The notes: generated by a model not told the origin, from the letters alone. Positions 40,265 through 49,135 are shown, counted from the first letter of the stretch. The stretch is 64,000 nucleotides of DNA from Neorhizobium sp. NCHU2750 (GCF_003597675.1 NZ_CP030827.1:1426001-1490000), one strand, 5' to 3'. Program-made: numbers and translations.

Positions 40265-40907
40265 TAATGAGATCTTTCCACCAGTCCTGATCACCGTTTC
40301 GGAAGCGCTTTTCGGGCGCACGAAAACCCGTCGCCTGGCTGTCTGTCAGAACAAACCATACGCTCGAATGTTTCCGCTGAACTCGAAAAAGAACCGGCCT
40401 CGTAACACCCGGTCCAGTCGCCGCCGCAACATGGGTTCATTCATGGCTTTGCCGCATGATTCGGTCAAGCCGTAGTTTGCAACACTTCGTAAACCACAAG
40501 ATATTGTGGCTCATGCCTGTGGATAACGGGGACTAAAAATCTGCGTGGAATCTCAATCGCTTGGCGGTCGAGGTTGAAGCTTGCGCGAGGCTTGCCAATT
40601 CAGATTGTGGCGATCTCGGGGCCGGCAGACATGCCCGGAAGCCCTGTCGGAGGCGGGGTTTCAGCATCTCGTCATACCGTATTGAGACATATGGGTAACA
40701 GGGTAGTACTAAATGTGGATCGGGCGTCCCACGGATATTTTATCGCGACCGGTTGACAGGCGGGATCAGGCATTCGGCAAATGCCGGCGGCATGGCCTGT
40801 CTGCATAAAACGATACATCTGCCGGCCACTTCCTAACCATTTGGTGTGTTCCTTTGGCGAATTAATCGCTCCTTTATCGATGATCTGCTAATGTACTGTC
40901 CTGAATA
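40265..40907. other. Long non-coding region with DnaA box and palindrome
   Basis: With the NrdR region this makes about 800 bp without a supportable gene. A perfect 6-bp-arm palindrome CCACAAGATATTGTGG lies at 40494-40509 and a consensus DnaA box TGTGGATAA at 40518-40526. No cluster of further DnaA boxes and no partition genes are present, so it is not an obvious origin. Short open frames here lack ribosome-binding sites and family similarity. Confidence 0.5.
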
Positions 40908-41360
40908 ATGGGCATCGGCAGTTTCGGAACGGGCATGAGGCGAGGCGAAACGGTATCGACCATTTCCGCGATCATATGTGCGGGCGTCGCAGCCGCCTTG
41001 CCCTATCCGTTCCGCTTGGCGGTGGCCGACGCTCTGCGGTTTGAATGCCGCATGCCGCAACAGATGGAAAAGGCGCTTGTCCGGCATCTCTGCAATGCAG
41101 TGCGCACGGGGGTGGAGGCAAGGTTGCGACAGGGCGCAGCCCGCCCGTCCTCGACCCCGCAGATCGTGTTCGAGGTGACCCGCTATCGGGTGCGATCGGC
41201 GTCCGGCTCCATGGCGGGACGCCTTCGCTGGTCGGCAGGCACAGGCAGGCAGGGATGGAGAATAGGGCAGGAGGTGTCTGCGACGATCACCGATGCTCCA
41301 TTCGATACGGTAATCCTCGGCCAATTCGCGCGCACGATCGCGCAGACGGGTGATTTCTGA
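40908..41360 (+). CDS. Hypothetical protein upstream of the metalloprotease
   Basis: Possible 150-residue protein; the ATG at 40908 has no good SD, and a start at 40935 (MRRGETVSTISAIICAGVAAALP) would give a signal-like N-terminus. The C-terminal half (IVFEVTRYRVRSASGSMAGRL..., ending VILGQFARTIAQTGDF) has protein-like composition. It ends 31 bp before the metalloprotease start, so the two could be co-transcribed; a chaperone or inhibitor role is conceivable but unsupported. No family recognised. Confidence 0.45.
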   Translation: MGIGSFGTGMRRGETVSTISAIICAGVAAALPYPFRLAVADALRFECRMPQQMEKALVRHLCNAVRTGVEARLRQGAARPSSTPQIVFEVTRYRVRSASGSMAGRLRWSAGTGRQGWRIGQEVSATITDAPFDTVILGQFARTIAQTGDF

Positions 41361-41391
41361 GGGCTGGTTTGAACCGCAAGGCGAGGGCGTG

Positions 41392-43029
41392 ATGACGACA
41401 TACAAGGAAAATGCCGATGCGGCCGCCGGTGTCTCGACCGCATACAAGATTGCTCCCGGCGATGCGCTGACGGGATCGCTGACCATCGGCGATTCGGACT
41501 GGATCAAGATCGGCCTGACTGCCGGAAAGGCCTACCAGTTCGATGTCACCGGCACGGTGGGCTGGGCGACATTGCTGGTGACCGATGCGGATGGCATCGC
41601 GCTCGATATCGATATCAACAATCGCGACAACCAGTTCACCGCCTCGACACTGAAATTCGTGCCCGAGAAAACAGGCACCTACTATATCCGCGTCGGTAGC
41701 CATGACGATGAATGGTCGGGAAAATACACCCTCAAGACGGCAGTCGTCGCCACGCCGAAGTTCGCCAGCTACGATGCGATCGCGACACAATTGACAACCA
41801 ACTTCTGGAAAAGCGAGGGCTCGGCCCCCTATAAGTTCGATATCAGGGCCGGCGATACGCTGACGGTCAACATCGCCTCGCTGACCAGCCAGGGCCAGCA
41901 ACTGGCCAAATGGGCGCTGACCGCCTGGACCGAAGCATCGGGCATAAAATTCAAATACGTGAGCGGCGCCGCGCAGATATCTTTCGACGACAAGGAAAGC
42001 GGATCCTTTGGCGGCGCATCGTCGATCATCGGCGGACACACGGTGTCAGGCATCGTCAACGTCGCTGCGAGCTGGATCAAGTCCTATGGCGCCGGTCCCG
42101 ACAGCTATGTGCTGGAGACCTATATCCATGAAATAGGTCACGCTCTCGGGCTCGGCCATGCCGGAAACTATAACGGCAACGCCATTTTCGGAACCAGCAA
42201 TCTGTTTTCCAACGATTCCGACCGCCTGACGGTCATGTCCTATTTCGACGCCCAGGAAAATCCTTGGGTCGCGGCATCACCGGCAATCGCGGTGACCCCG
42301 ATGATGGTCGACATTCTGGCTATCCGCGCCCTTTACGGCACGACTGCCATTAACGCCGGCAACACGAAATACGACCTGAAGGCCGATTTCGACGGCAAGG
42401 CTATCGCCATGACGCTGGTCGATACCGGCGGTACGGACACGTTCGACTTCAGCTGGGCCGCGGCCACTCAGAAGATCGATCTGAATGCCGAGAAGTTTTC
42501 CAATGTCGCGGGTGGCATCAGCAATCTGGCGCTGGCCCGTGGCACGGTGATCGAAAACGCCATCGGCGGCAAGGGCGTGGATGTCATAACCGGAAATTCG
42601 GCAGCCAACACGCTGGATGGCCGCGCCGGCAATGACAAGATCTCCGGCGCCGGCGGCAATGACAAGCTTTATGGCGGCGCCGGCAGCGACACACTGTCGG
42701 GAGGAAGCGGCAAGGATGCCTTCGTCTTCAACACCGCGCTTGGATCGAAGAATGTCGACCTGATCAATGATTTTTCACCGGTCGACGACGTCATCCATCT
42801 GGAAAACGCGATCTTCACGTCCTTCACCAAGACGGGCGCCATCTCAAGCGCCTCTTTCATCAAGGGCACCACGCCGGCGGCCAAGGATGCCAATGATTTC
42901 CTGATCTACGAGACGGATACCGGCAATCTCTATTACGATGCCAATGGCAATAAATCCGGCGGCCCGGTCCTCTTCGTCCATCTGCAGAAGGACTTGGCCC
43001 TGACCTATCAGGATTTCCTGATCGTCTAA
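41392..43029 (+). CDS. Serralysin-like RTX metalloprotease
   Basis: Secreted zinc protease of the M10B type, 545 residues from the ATG at 41392. An N-terminal PPC-like beta domain (about 10-115) is followed by the catalytic domain with HEIGHALGLGH (246-256) and Met-turn VMSYFD, then RTX calcium repeats (GGKGVDVITGN, GRAGNDKISG, GGNDKLYGGAGSDTLSGG) and a C-terminal region as in type I secretion substrates. No signal peptide and no type I exporter nearby. A three-hairpin repeat follows. Confidence 0.9.
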   Translation: MTTYKENADAAAGVSTAYKIAPGDALTGSLTIGDSDWIKIGLTAGKAYQFDVTGTVGWATLLVTDADGIALDIDINNRDNQFTASTLKFVPEKTGTYYIRVGSHDDEWSGKYTLKTAVVATPKFASYDAIATQLTTNFWKSEGSAPYKFDIRAGDTLTVNIASLTSQGQQLAKWALTAWTEASGIKFKYVSGAAQISFDDKESGSFGGASSIIGGHTVSGIVNVAASWIKSYGAGPDSYVLETYIHEIGHALGLGHAGNYNGNAIFGTSNLFSNDSDRLTVMSYFDAQENPWVAASPAIAVTPMMVDILAIRALYGTTAINAGNTKYDLKADFDGKAIAMTLVDTGGTDTFDFSWAAATQKIDLNAEKFSNVAGGISNLALARGTVIENAIGGKGVDVITGNSAANTLDGRAGNDKISGAGGNDKLYGGAGSDTLSGGSGKDAFVFNTALGSKNVDLINDFSPVDDVIHLENAIFTSFTKTGAISSASFIKGTTPAAKDANDFLIYETDTGNLYYDANGNKSGGPVLFVHLQKDLALTYQDFLIV

Positions 43030-43030
43030 C

Positions 43031-43178
43031 GCATGTCTCCCAAAAGTGGTCGCCGGTTTTGGGATAAAGACATGCGCAAAAACAAGGAGCTAAAGCACGG
43101 CGAGCGAATCTGAAAGATCGCGACGTGCTTTAGAGCAGTTCCAGCAAAAGTGCGTAGCGGTTTTGCGTCCGGAACTGC
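43031..43178. repeat. RIME-like three-hairpin intergenic mosaic element
   Basis: Three consecutive inverted repeats: GCATGTC-TCCCAAAA...TTTTGGGA-GACATGC (43031-43075), CTAAAGCACG...CGTGCTTTAG (43090-43133), and GCAGTTCC/GCAAAA...TTTTGC/GGAACTGC (43135-43178). This arrangement and the words GCGGTTTTGCGTCCGGAA are, as I recall, typical of Rhizobium-specific intergenic mosaic elements. It starts one base behind the metalloprotease stop and could act as its 3' end. Confidence 0.85.
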
Positions 43179-43264
43179 GTTGAAAGAAGCGGAATAACTC
43201 TAGGCTAGATCGACATCCGGCAGCTAAACGGCCACGAAGGGGCCGTTCAGCAACAGTGTGTGCC

Positions 43265-43762
43265 TCAGCCGCGGTGGCCCTTGGCGATCGGCTCCTGATA
43301 GGTGAAGCCCATGTCCCAGGGGAAATAGATCCAGGTATCCTGGGAAACTTCGGTGACGAACGTATCGATCATCGGCACGCCGGTCGGCTTGGCATAGACG
43401 CAGGCGAAATGCGCCTTGGGCAGCATCTCGCGCACTTCCTTGGCCGTCTTGCCGGTATCGGTCAGGTCGTCGACGACGAGAATGCCTTCGCCGCCATCGG
43501 CCGCCAGTTCCGGCGAAATGCCCTTCAGGAGCACCGTGTCGCCCTGGTCGACATAGTCGTGGCGGGTGGCAATGCACACGGTGTCGATCAGCCGGATATT
43601 GAGTTCGCGCGAAATGATGGCGGCCGGCACGAGACCCCCGCGGGTAATGCAGACGATCGCCTTGAACTCGCGGTTCAGGCCGGAAAGGCGCCAGGAAAGG
43701 GCGCGGGCGTCGCGGTGGAACTGGTCCCAGGAAACAGGAAAGGCTTTGTCGGGAAGAGACAT
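43265..43762 (-). CDS. gpt: Xanthine-guanine phosphoribosyltransferase
   Basis: Purine salvage: converts guanine, xanthine and hypoxanthine to nucleotides using PRPP. 165 residues from the ATG ending at 43762 ([20 protein letters not shown]); the frame is open 20 codons further but the conserved start is here. PRPP-loop [16 protein letters not shown] and [14 protein letters not shown] are intact. Confidence 0.93.
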   Translation of the reverse strand: MSLPDKAFPVSWDQFHRDARALSWRLSGLNREFKAIVCITRGGLVPAAIISRELNIRLIDTVCIATRHDYVDQGDTVLLKGISPELAADGGEGILVVDDLTDTGKTAKEVREMLPKAHFACVYAKPTGVPMIDTFVTEVSQDTWIYFPWDMGFTYQEPIAKGHRG

Positions 43763-43894
43763 GGTTTTGCTGCCAAGACGTGAGTTTATCTGGCTTTCGC
43801 TAATAACGGGAACAAGGGGCATAAGGCAAGCGCCTGAGGCAGGTCCGTCCTGCCAACCCGGCTAAAGCCTGGGGAAGGGCGCTTGCCGCAGCGG

Positions 43895-45166
43895 TCATTT
43901 TGCCCCCGCTACACCTCGCTCATAGCTCAGGCCGACGATCAGGCCGACGACCGCGCAGGCCGAGGTGAGCCCGGCAACCGCGCCCCATCCGCCATGGATC
44001 CAGAACCAGCCGCCCGCCCAGCCGGTAAAGCTTGCGCCGATATAGTAGAACAGAAGGTAGAGGGCCGAGGCGTGGCTCTTGGCCGCGCCGGAACTGGCAC
44101 CCACGCCGCTGCTTGCCGCCGAATGGCCGATGAAGAAGCCGATCGTGATCAGGCATATGCCGAGCACCATCAGCACGATGCTGGTGATCAGCGTCATCGC
44201 CATGCCGACAAGGATGATGACGAATGTGGCGATCAGCATCGCCCGCCTTCCAAACCTGTCGACCAGCTTGCCGCCCTTGGAGGAGGCGACGATACCGAGC
44301 GCATAAGTCAGGAAGATCATGCTGATCGCGGTCGGGTTGAGATGGTAGGGCTCGCCCGCCAGACGAAAGGTCGAATAGTTGAACACGGTGGTGAACACGC
44401 TCGTCAGCATCGTACCGATGGCATAGAGGCGCAACAGGACCGGGTTCGAAAGATGCTGCCGCCAGATATGGATATGCCGTCCGAGCGGCACCGATTGCGG
44501 CCGAAAATTCTGCGACGGCGGCAACAGCACGAAAAAGCCGATCGCTGCCGCGACGCAGGCGGCGCCGAGCGCATACATGGCAAAATGCCAGGACGTATAG
44601 GCCGATGTCAGGCCCATACCGACCCGCCCGACCATCGCGCCGAAGGCGGTGCCGCCGACATAGAGCCCCATGGCGCGGCCAAGGCTCGAAGGCTCGATCT
44701 CTTCGGCGAGATAGGCCATCGCCACCGCCGGCACGCCGCCAAGTACAAAGCCCTCGACGGCGCGCGCCGCAAGCAGCCAGCCCCAGCTTCCGGAACTTGC
44801 GGCAACAAGGTTACAGAGCGCCGCCGCCATCATCGAGGTGAACATCAGGCTCTTGCGGCTGAACATCTGCGCAAACGCGCCGGAGAGAAGGATGGCGAAG
44901 GAGAGCGCGCCTGTCGTCAGCGACAGGGCGAGTGCCGCCGTCGCGGCATTGACGCCGAAATCGGCCGGAAATTCCGGCAAAAGCGGCTGCACGCAATAGA
45001 TCAGCGAGAAACTGGCAAAGCCTGCGAGAAACAGTGCCCAGCTTGCCCGGCGAAAGCGCGCGCTGTCACCGGTAATCCAGTTGGGTTCGAATTCTTCAGG
45101 GACCGGGCGAACGGCCGCGGCAATCGGAGCGTGCTCGGGCATAGGCTGGGGCATGGAATGGGGCAT
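43895..45166 (-). CDS. MFS transporter (drug/metabolite exporter type)
   Basis: 423 residues, about 12 membrane spans, with the loop 2-3 pattern GAFAQMFSRKSLMF and the later GGKLVDRFGRRAMLI. The order of spans and the acidic N-terminal tail resemble YnfM/Bcr-like proton-driven exporters. It is divergent from a LysR regulator over a 88-bp gap containing an inverted repeat, so this regulator probably controls it. Substrate unknown. Confidence 0.9.
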   Translation of the reverse strand: MPHSMPQPMPEHAPIAAAVRPVPEEFEPNWITGDSARFRRASWALFLAGFASFSLIYCVQPLLPEFPADFGVNAATAALALSLTTGALSFAILLSGAFAQMFSRKSLMFTSMMAAALCNLVAASSGSWGWLLAARAVEGFVLGGVPAVAMAYLAEEIEPSSLGRAMGLYVGGTAFGAMVGRVGMGLTSAYTSWHFAMYALGAACVAAAIGFFVLLPPSQNFRPQSVPLGRHIHIWRQHLSNPVLLRLYAIGTMLTSVFTTVFNYSTFRLAGEPYHLNPTAISMIFLTYALGIVASSKGGKLVDRFGRRAMLIATFVIILVGMAMTLITSIVLMVLGICLITIGFFIGHSAASSGVGASSGAAKSHASALYLLFYYIGASFTGWAGGWFWIHGGWGAVAGLTSACAVVGLIVGLSYERGVAGAK

Positions 45167-45216
45167 GGGAAATCCTTGTCACCCGCATATAGCGCATGGC
45201 AAAGATAATATCTAAT

Positions 45217-45240
45217 ATATGGAGAATAGTTCTCCCATAT
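45217..45240. promoter_or_regulatory. Operator-like inverted repeat between MFS and LysR genes
   Basis: ATATGGAGAA and TTCTCCCATAT form an inverted repeat with one bulged base around a short AT-centre. It sits midway between the divergent start codons, where LysR regulators usually bind. The surrounding sequence is AT-rich (AAAGATAATATCTAATAT) and probably contains both promoters. Confidence 0.65.
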
Positions 45241-45254
45241 CTGGAATTAATATC

Positions 45255-46205
45255 ATGGAGCTGCGGCACGTCCGGTATTTTCTCGCCATCGCCGAAGAAG
45301 GCAGCTTCACCCGCGCCGCAGAACGCCTCGGTATTGCGCAACCGCCGCTCAGCCAGCAGATCAAGGTGCTGGAAAGGGAAATCGGGGCTCGGCTTTTTCG
45401 CCGCCTGTCCCATGGCGTCGAACTGACCCCGGCAGGATCTGCCTTCCGCGCTGCCATAAGCGGCGTTCCGCAGGAAATCGCCGAAGGCACACGGCTTGCC
45501 CGCAAGGCCGCGGCCGGCGAAAGCGGCGTCATCCGCATCGGTTTTACCGGCACGGCGGCCTTGAGCCCGGTGACGCCCGCTTGCATCCGGCTGTTCCGCA
45601 ATGCCTATCCGGATGTCGAGATCAAGGTGACGGAGGCCAATTCGGTGGCGCTCGCCGATGCGCTGATCGACGACCGGCTGGATATCGCCATCCTGCGCCC
45701 GTCGAGTTCGGACCCGGAAGCGCTTGCCGAAGACATCCTTGCCGAAGAGCCGCTCGTGGCGGCCTTGCCCGCCGTCCATCCGCTGGCGACGATCGACGCG
45801 CCGATCGATCTCGTGGCACTGCGCGACGATCCGTTCATCTTCACCCCGCGCGATGTCGGGGTCAGCCTTCACGATGCCATGCTGAGGGCTTGCGCCAGTG
45901 CCGGCTTCACGCCGAAGCCGGGACCGTCTGCCCCGCATATCGCCTCGATCCTGTCGCTGGTGGCGGCCGATCTCGGCGTCTCGCTGGTGCCGCAGTCGAT
46001 TGCCAATGTCAGGCTGCCGGGCACGGTCTTCCGCGAAATCGACAATATGGGCGAACGCGTCGCCATCGCGCTCGCCTACCGCAGGGCAACGACCTCGACC
46101 GTCGTGCGCAATTTTCGCGCCGTCATGCGGCAGGTGCGCAAGGACGGGCAATTGCCGGGCGTGCCCTCGCAGGCAGCGCTCTTGCCCGACGGCATGGATT
46201 TCTAG
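45255..46205 (+). CDS. LysR-family transcriptional regulator
   Basis: 316 residues from the ATG at 45255 (MELRHVRYFLAIAEEGSFTRAAERL); an upstream in-frame ATG would lie in the operator palindrome. N-terminal winged HTH followed by GIAQPPLSQQIKVLEREIGARLF, then the periplasmic-binding-like effector domain. Divergent to the MFS exporter, the usual arrangement for a regulator of its neighbour. Confidence 0.92.
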   Translation: MELRHVRYFLAIAEEGSFTRAAERLGIAQPPLSQQIKVLEREIGARLFRRLSHGVELTPAGSAFRAAISGVPQEIAEGTRLARKAAAGESGVIRIGFTGTAALSPVTPACIRLFRNAYPDVEIKVTEANSVALADALIDDRLDIAILRPSSSDPEALAEDILAEEPLVAALPAVHPLATIDAPIDLVALRDDPFIFTPRDVGVSLHDAMLRACASAGFTPKPGPSAPHIASILSLVAADLGVSLVPQSIANVRLPGTVFREIDNMGERVAIALAYRRATTSTVVRNFRAVMRQVRKDGQLPGVPSQAALLPDGMDF

Positions 46206-46296
46206 CGCTTTGAAAAAGGGGGCGGCGGCAGGCCGGGAGGGCTGGGGGAGAAGGCCTGATACCGATTGTCGATATCCAGTGCCTGCCGCCGTTCTT

Positions 46297-47025
46297 TCAG
46301 CTCACCAGTCCAAGCCCTCCGTCGATGACAAGCGTCTGACCGGTGAGGAAGGTGTTGCTCAGCGCGAAGAGATAGGCGGATGCCACCTCGTCGACATTGG
46401 CCGTGCGGGCAAGCGGAATGGTCCGGTCGAAATAGGCCTTGGTCTCTTCTACCTGTTCGCGCGGCACGTTGCGCCACAGCGGCGTGTCCATCCAGGTCGG
46501 CGATACGGCGTTGACCCGGATCTTCGGCGCCATCTCGACCGCGAGCCCTTCCGCCAGCATGCGGATCGCCGCATTGCCGACGATGGCGCCCGACGCATTA
46601 TGCGGCCTGCCGCCGGCACCCGCCGTCATCACCAGGCTACCGCCGTCCCTGACATGCGGAAGCACCGTCTTGGCGATCTGCAGGGCGGCGAAGAACTTGC
46701 CGTCGATCGCCTCGCGCACGGCCGCAACGCTGTTGGCCATGAAGCCGCCGCCCATCGCCCCGCCGACCATCGACACGACATGGTCGACCGCGCCGATCTT
46801 GCCCATCGCCTTCTCCAGCGCTTCGACGTCGGTCGCGTCGACCACATGGGTCGCGACGTCCGCGGATGCCAATTCGGCCTTGGCCTTGGCCAGTGCGTCG
46901 GCATTGCGGCCAATGAGGATAAGACTGGCGCCTGCAGCCGCGGCCTGTGCCGCGACCGCCCGGCCGATGCCGGAACTGCCGCCGATGACGAGAACGCGTT
47001 TTCCGTCGAGAACCCGATCAGGCAA
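46297..47025 (-). CDS. SDR-fold protein lacking the catalytic Tyr/Lys
   Basis: 242 residues from a TTG start at 47025, seven bases behind GGAGGG and overlapping the stop region of the GlcG-like gene; upstream ATGs give no conserved sequence. Cofactor motif GGSSGIGRAVA and the later MLAEGLAVEMAPKIRVNAVSP are standard, and the arginine after the second strand suggests NADP. Where classical members have YxxxK, this protein reads SGAIVGNAAI, with no Tyr or Lys. Probably a divergent reductase or cofactor-binding sensor. Confidence 0.85.
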   Translation of the reverse strand: MPDRVLDGKRVLVIGGSSGIGRAVAAQAAAAGASLILIGRNADALAKAKAELASADVATHVVDATDVEALEKAMGKIGAVDHVVSMVGGAMGGGFMANSVAAVREAIDGKFFAALQIAKTVLPHVRDGGSLVMTAGAGGRPHNASGAIVGNAAIRMLAEGLAVEMAPKIRVNAVSPTWMDTPLWRNVPREQVEETKAYFDRTIPLARTANVDEVASAYLFALSNTFLTGQTLVIDGGLGLVS

Positions 47026-47458
47026 CTTTAAACCCTCCCTGGATTGCAAAGGATGCAGCCGTCTCATCAGCGACCGCCATGTCGTTTTCGCCGCTAGAGC
47101 CGCTGATCCCGACCGCGCCTGCGAGATCACCACCTTCAAGGATCGGAACGCCGCCCTTCAGCGGGTAGAGCCCGGCAACCGACAGCATGGCCGTCTCGCC
47201 CTTGTTGATCATCGTCTCGAAAATTTCCGACGGTGCGCCAAGCGCCGCTGCCGTGCGCGCCTTGCCGATTGCCACATCGCAGGAGACCGAAGGCACGCCA
47301 TCCATCCGCAGGAAGGCCATGAGGTTTCCGCCGGCATCGACGACCGACGCCGCAATCGCGATGTTTTTTGCCTTGGCGATCGCGACAGCGCGGTCGACAA
47401 GCGCTTGCGCCCCCGATGAGGTCAGGGCGGGGCGGTTAAGGAAATGGGTGTCTGTCAT
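47018..47458 (-). CDS. GlcG/HbpS-like (DUF336) protein
   Basis: 146 residues from the ATG ending at 47458, six bases behind GGAG (MTDTHFLNRPALTSSGAQ). AIAIAASVVDAGGNLMAFLRMDG and the C-terminal GGVPILEGGDLAGAVGISG are family signatures. Relatives bind heme or corrinoid-like ligands or accompany glycolate and diol metabolism. It overlaps the SDR-fold gene by eight bases, so both are translated together, and is divergent from the TetR regulator. Confidence 0.87.
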   Translation of the reverse strand: MTDTHFLNRPALTSSGAQALVDRAVAIAKAKNIAIAASVVDAGGNLMAFLRMDGVPSVSCDVAIGKARTAAALGAPSEIFETMINKGETAMLSVAGLYPLKGGVPILEGGDLAGAVGISGSSGENDMAVADETAASFAIQGGFKVA

Positions 47459-47478
47459 CCTGTGCTCCAAATTTAAGA

Positions 47479-47508
47479 TACCGATTGGTATTTAGATACT
47501 AATCGGTA
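47479..47508. promoter_or_regulatory. TetR-type operator between GlcG-like and TetR genes
   Basis: A 30-bp palindrome with arms TACCGATTGGTAT and its near-perfect complement ATACTAATCGGTA around a short AT spacer. It lies within the 90-bp divergent intergenic region, 21 bp from the GlcG-like start codon. Size and position suit a TetR dimer pair controlling both directions. Confidence 0.82.
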
Positions 47509-47548
47509 CACTGGCCTTCAAGTCACCAACATGAAAAAGAGGTCGGAA

Positions 47549-48118
47549 ATGGCCAGGCTCACACGCGTCGAAAGTCAGGCGCAGACGCGGCAGAAGCTTC
47601 TGGATGCGGCGCGCGACATGTTTTCGCGCGATGGTTACGCGGCGACCTCGATCGACCGCATTGCCGACGCCGCGGGCTTCAGCAAGGGCGCCGTCTATTC
47701 GAACTTCGCCGGCAAGGAGGCGATCTTTCTGGAGGTTCTGGAAGCGCTGGGGCAGGCGAGCCTCGATCCGCTTCTGGAGGCTATAGACACCGCTTCGGGT
47801 GCCGATGCCGTCGTCGAACTGCTGGTCGCCTGGGCGGACGACCGCTCGCAGAGCGGCAACTGGTCCCTGACGATCCTCGAACATGCCCGCACCGCCGATC
47901 TTGACACACAGTCCCTCGAGCGCCAGCGGGAAATCCTGCGTAGCCATTGGCGCCAGCTCGGCGAAAAGCTTGTCGGAAAATTTGCCGGGGTCTCGGCCGA
48001 GCCGGAAACCCTCGGAGCCCTGATGCACGAACTCGCCTACGCGCCGGCGATGACCTTCGTCTCCCGCCCGCGCGCCGGCGATCTGGTTCGTTTGAGCCTG
48101 AAGGCCATCCTCGCCTGA
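47549..48118 (+). CDS. TetR-family transcriptional regulator
   Basis: 189 residues from the ATG at 47549 (MARLTRVESQAQTRQ), with GAGGTCGGAA upstream. The HTH reads AATSIDRIADAAGFSKGAVYSNFAGKEAIF, and a helical ligand-binding domain follows. It probably represses itself and the divergent GlcG-like/SDR pair through the palindrome at 47479-47508. The inducer is unknown. Confidence 0.93.
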   Translation: MARLTRVESQAQTRQKLLDAARDMFSRDGYAATSIDRIADAAGFSKGAVYSNFAGKEAIFLEVLEALGQASLDPLLEAIDTASGADAVVELLVAWADDRSQSGNWSLTILEHARTADLDTQSLERQREILRSHWRQLGEKLVGKFAGVSAEPETLGALMHELAYAPAMTFVSRPRAGDLVRLSLKAILA

Positions 48119-48152
48119 CGGCCCGGATGGGGCCGTCAGCCTGACATGAGGG

Positions 48153-48992
48153 TCACCGCGACATGAGGGTGAGCGCCGTCATCGAATCGAGCAGGCTGCG
48201 GGTCACGCCGCCGAAGAACACTTCCCACCAGCGGGAATGCCCGTAACCGCCCATTACCAGGAGGTCGATGCTCTCGTCGGCAAGCCGGTTCTCGATTGTC
48301 GCCGCCGGGGTGTTGCGACCGCTCTCCTGCGTCGTCACGGTGACGGCAATGCCGTGGCGGCTGAGCGTGGCGGCGATCTCTGCACCGGCAAGCTCCGGGC
48401 TCTGGCTACCGCGTTCCGGCGGATCGATGACGAGCACTTCGACCGACGCCGCGAGCTTTAAAAACGGCAGCGAATCGAATGTGGCGCGTGCCGCCTCGCG
48501 CGATCCGTTCCAGGCGACCAGCACCCGTTTGATCGGGCGCGGCTCCTTCAGCGTATAGGGCACGAGCAGCAGCGGCCGGCCGCTTTCGAACAGGAAGGTT
48601 TCCAGATCGGCGCGGTGATCGGGCTTGGACGGATCGCTCTGGTTGGCGACGATCAGATCCGCCGTGCGCGCCGTCTCCTGCACCGAGGTCGAGGCATAGC
48701 CGGCAGCCAGCATGTAACTGTGCCACTCGGCGGCAATGCCCTCGCGCACCGTCTGCTGCTTGAAGATCTGCTCGATCGCCATCGTTTCCCTCTGGGCGCT
48801 TTCCTGCAGGATCTCGACAGCCGTCGGATCGGGGATTTCCATCGGTGCGATCAGCGGCACGGCCACCAGTGTCTCCGCATGCACGCCGATCAGATGGGCG
48901 TCGAACTGCTGGGAGACGGAAATGGCGAAATCGGTGATCTGCGCCGCATGGCGCTGGGTGTCGAGGACGGCGAGAACGGTCTTGTAGGACAT
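48153..48992 (-). CDS. Tandem universal stress protein (UspA family)
   Basis: 279 residues from the ATG ending at 48992, preceded by GAGGGA. Two Usp domains in tandem: the first (1-140) is degenerate, the second keeps RVLVAWNGSREAARA and the ATP-loop-like MGGYGHSRWWEVFFGG. Usp proteins support survival in stress and stationary phase. Its 3' end converges with the TetR gene across a GACGGCCC/GGGGCCGTC stem. Confidence 0.88.
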   Translation of the reverse strand: MSYKTVLAVLDTQRHAAQITDFAISVSQQFDAHLIGVHAETLVAVPLIAPMEIPDPTAVEILQESAQRETMAIEQIFKQQTVREGIAAEWHSYMLAAGYASTSVQETARTADLIVANQSDPSKPDHRADLETFLFESGRPLLLVPYTLKEPRPIKRVLVAWNGSREAARATFDSLPFLKLAASVEVLVIDPPERGSQSPELAGAEIAATLSRHGIAVTVTTQESGRNTPAATIENRLADESIDLLVMGGYGHSRWWEVFFGGVTRSLLDSMTALTLMSR

Positions 48993-49135
48993 CAAAAATC
49001 CCTCATCGGAGAGCTCATGCAAGGCTTTACATCAATTAAAATGGAGCCGTGACAAGGCCCGTCAATGGCGCTCACGCCACCGTGCGCCGCATCAGCCCCA
49101 TGCGACGCAATCGTCCTCGCAAAACCCCGGCAGGC

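Noticed and set aside
40212..40475. 87-codon frame overlapping the NrdR boxes
   Set aside because: No SD, spans the nrdJ control region, unusual composition; better read as non-coding.
40494..40526. Replication origin
   Set aside because: Only one DnaA box, no repABC, dnaA, hemE or parAB genes nearby.
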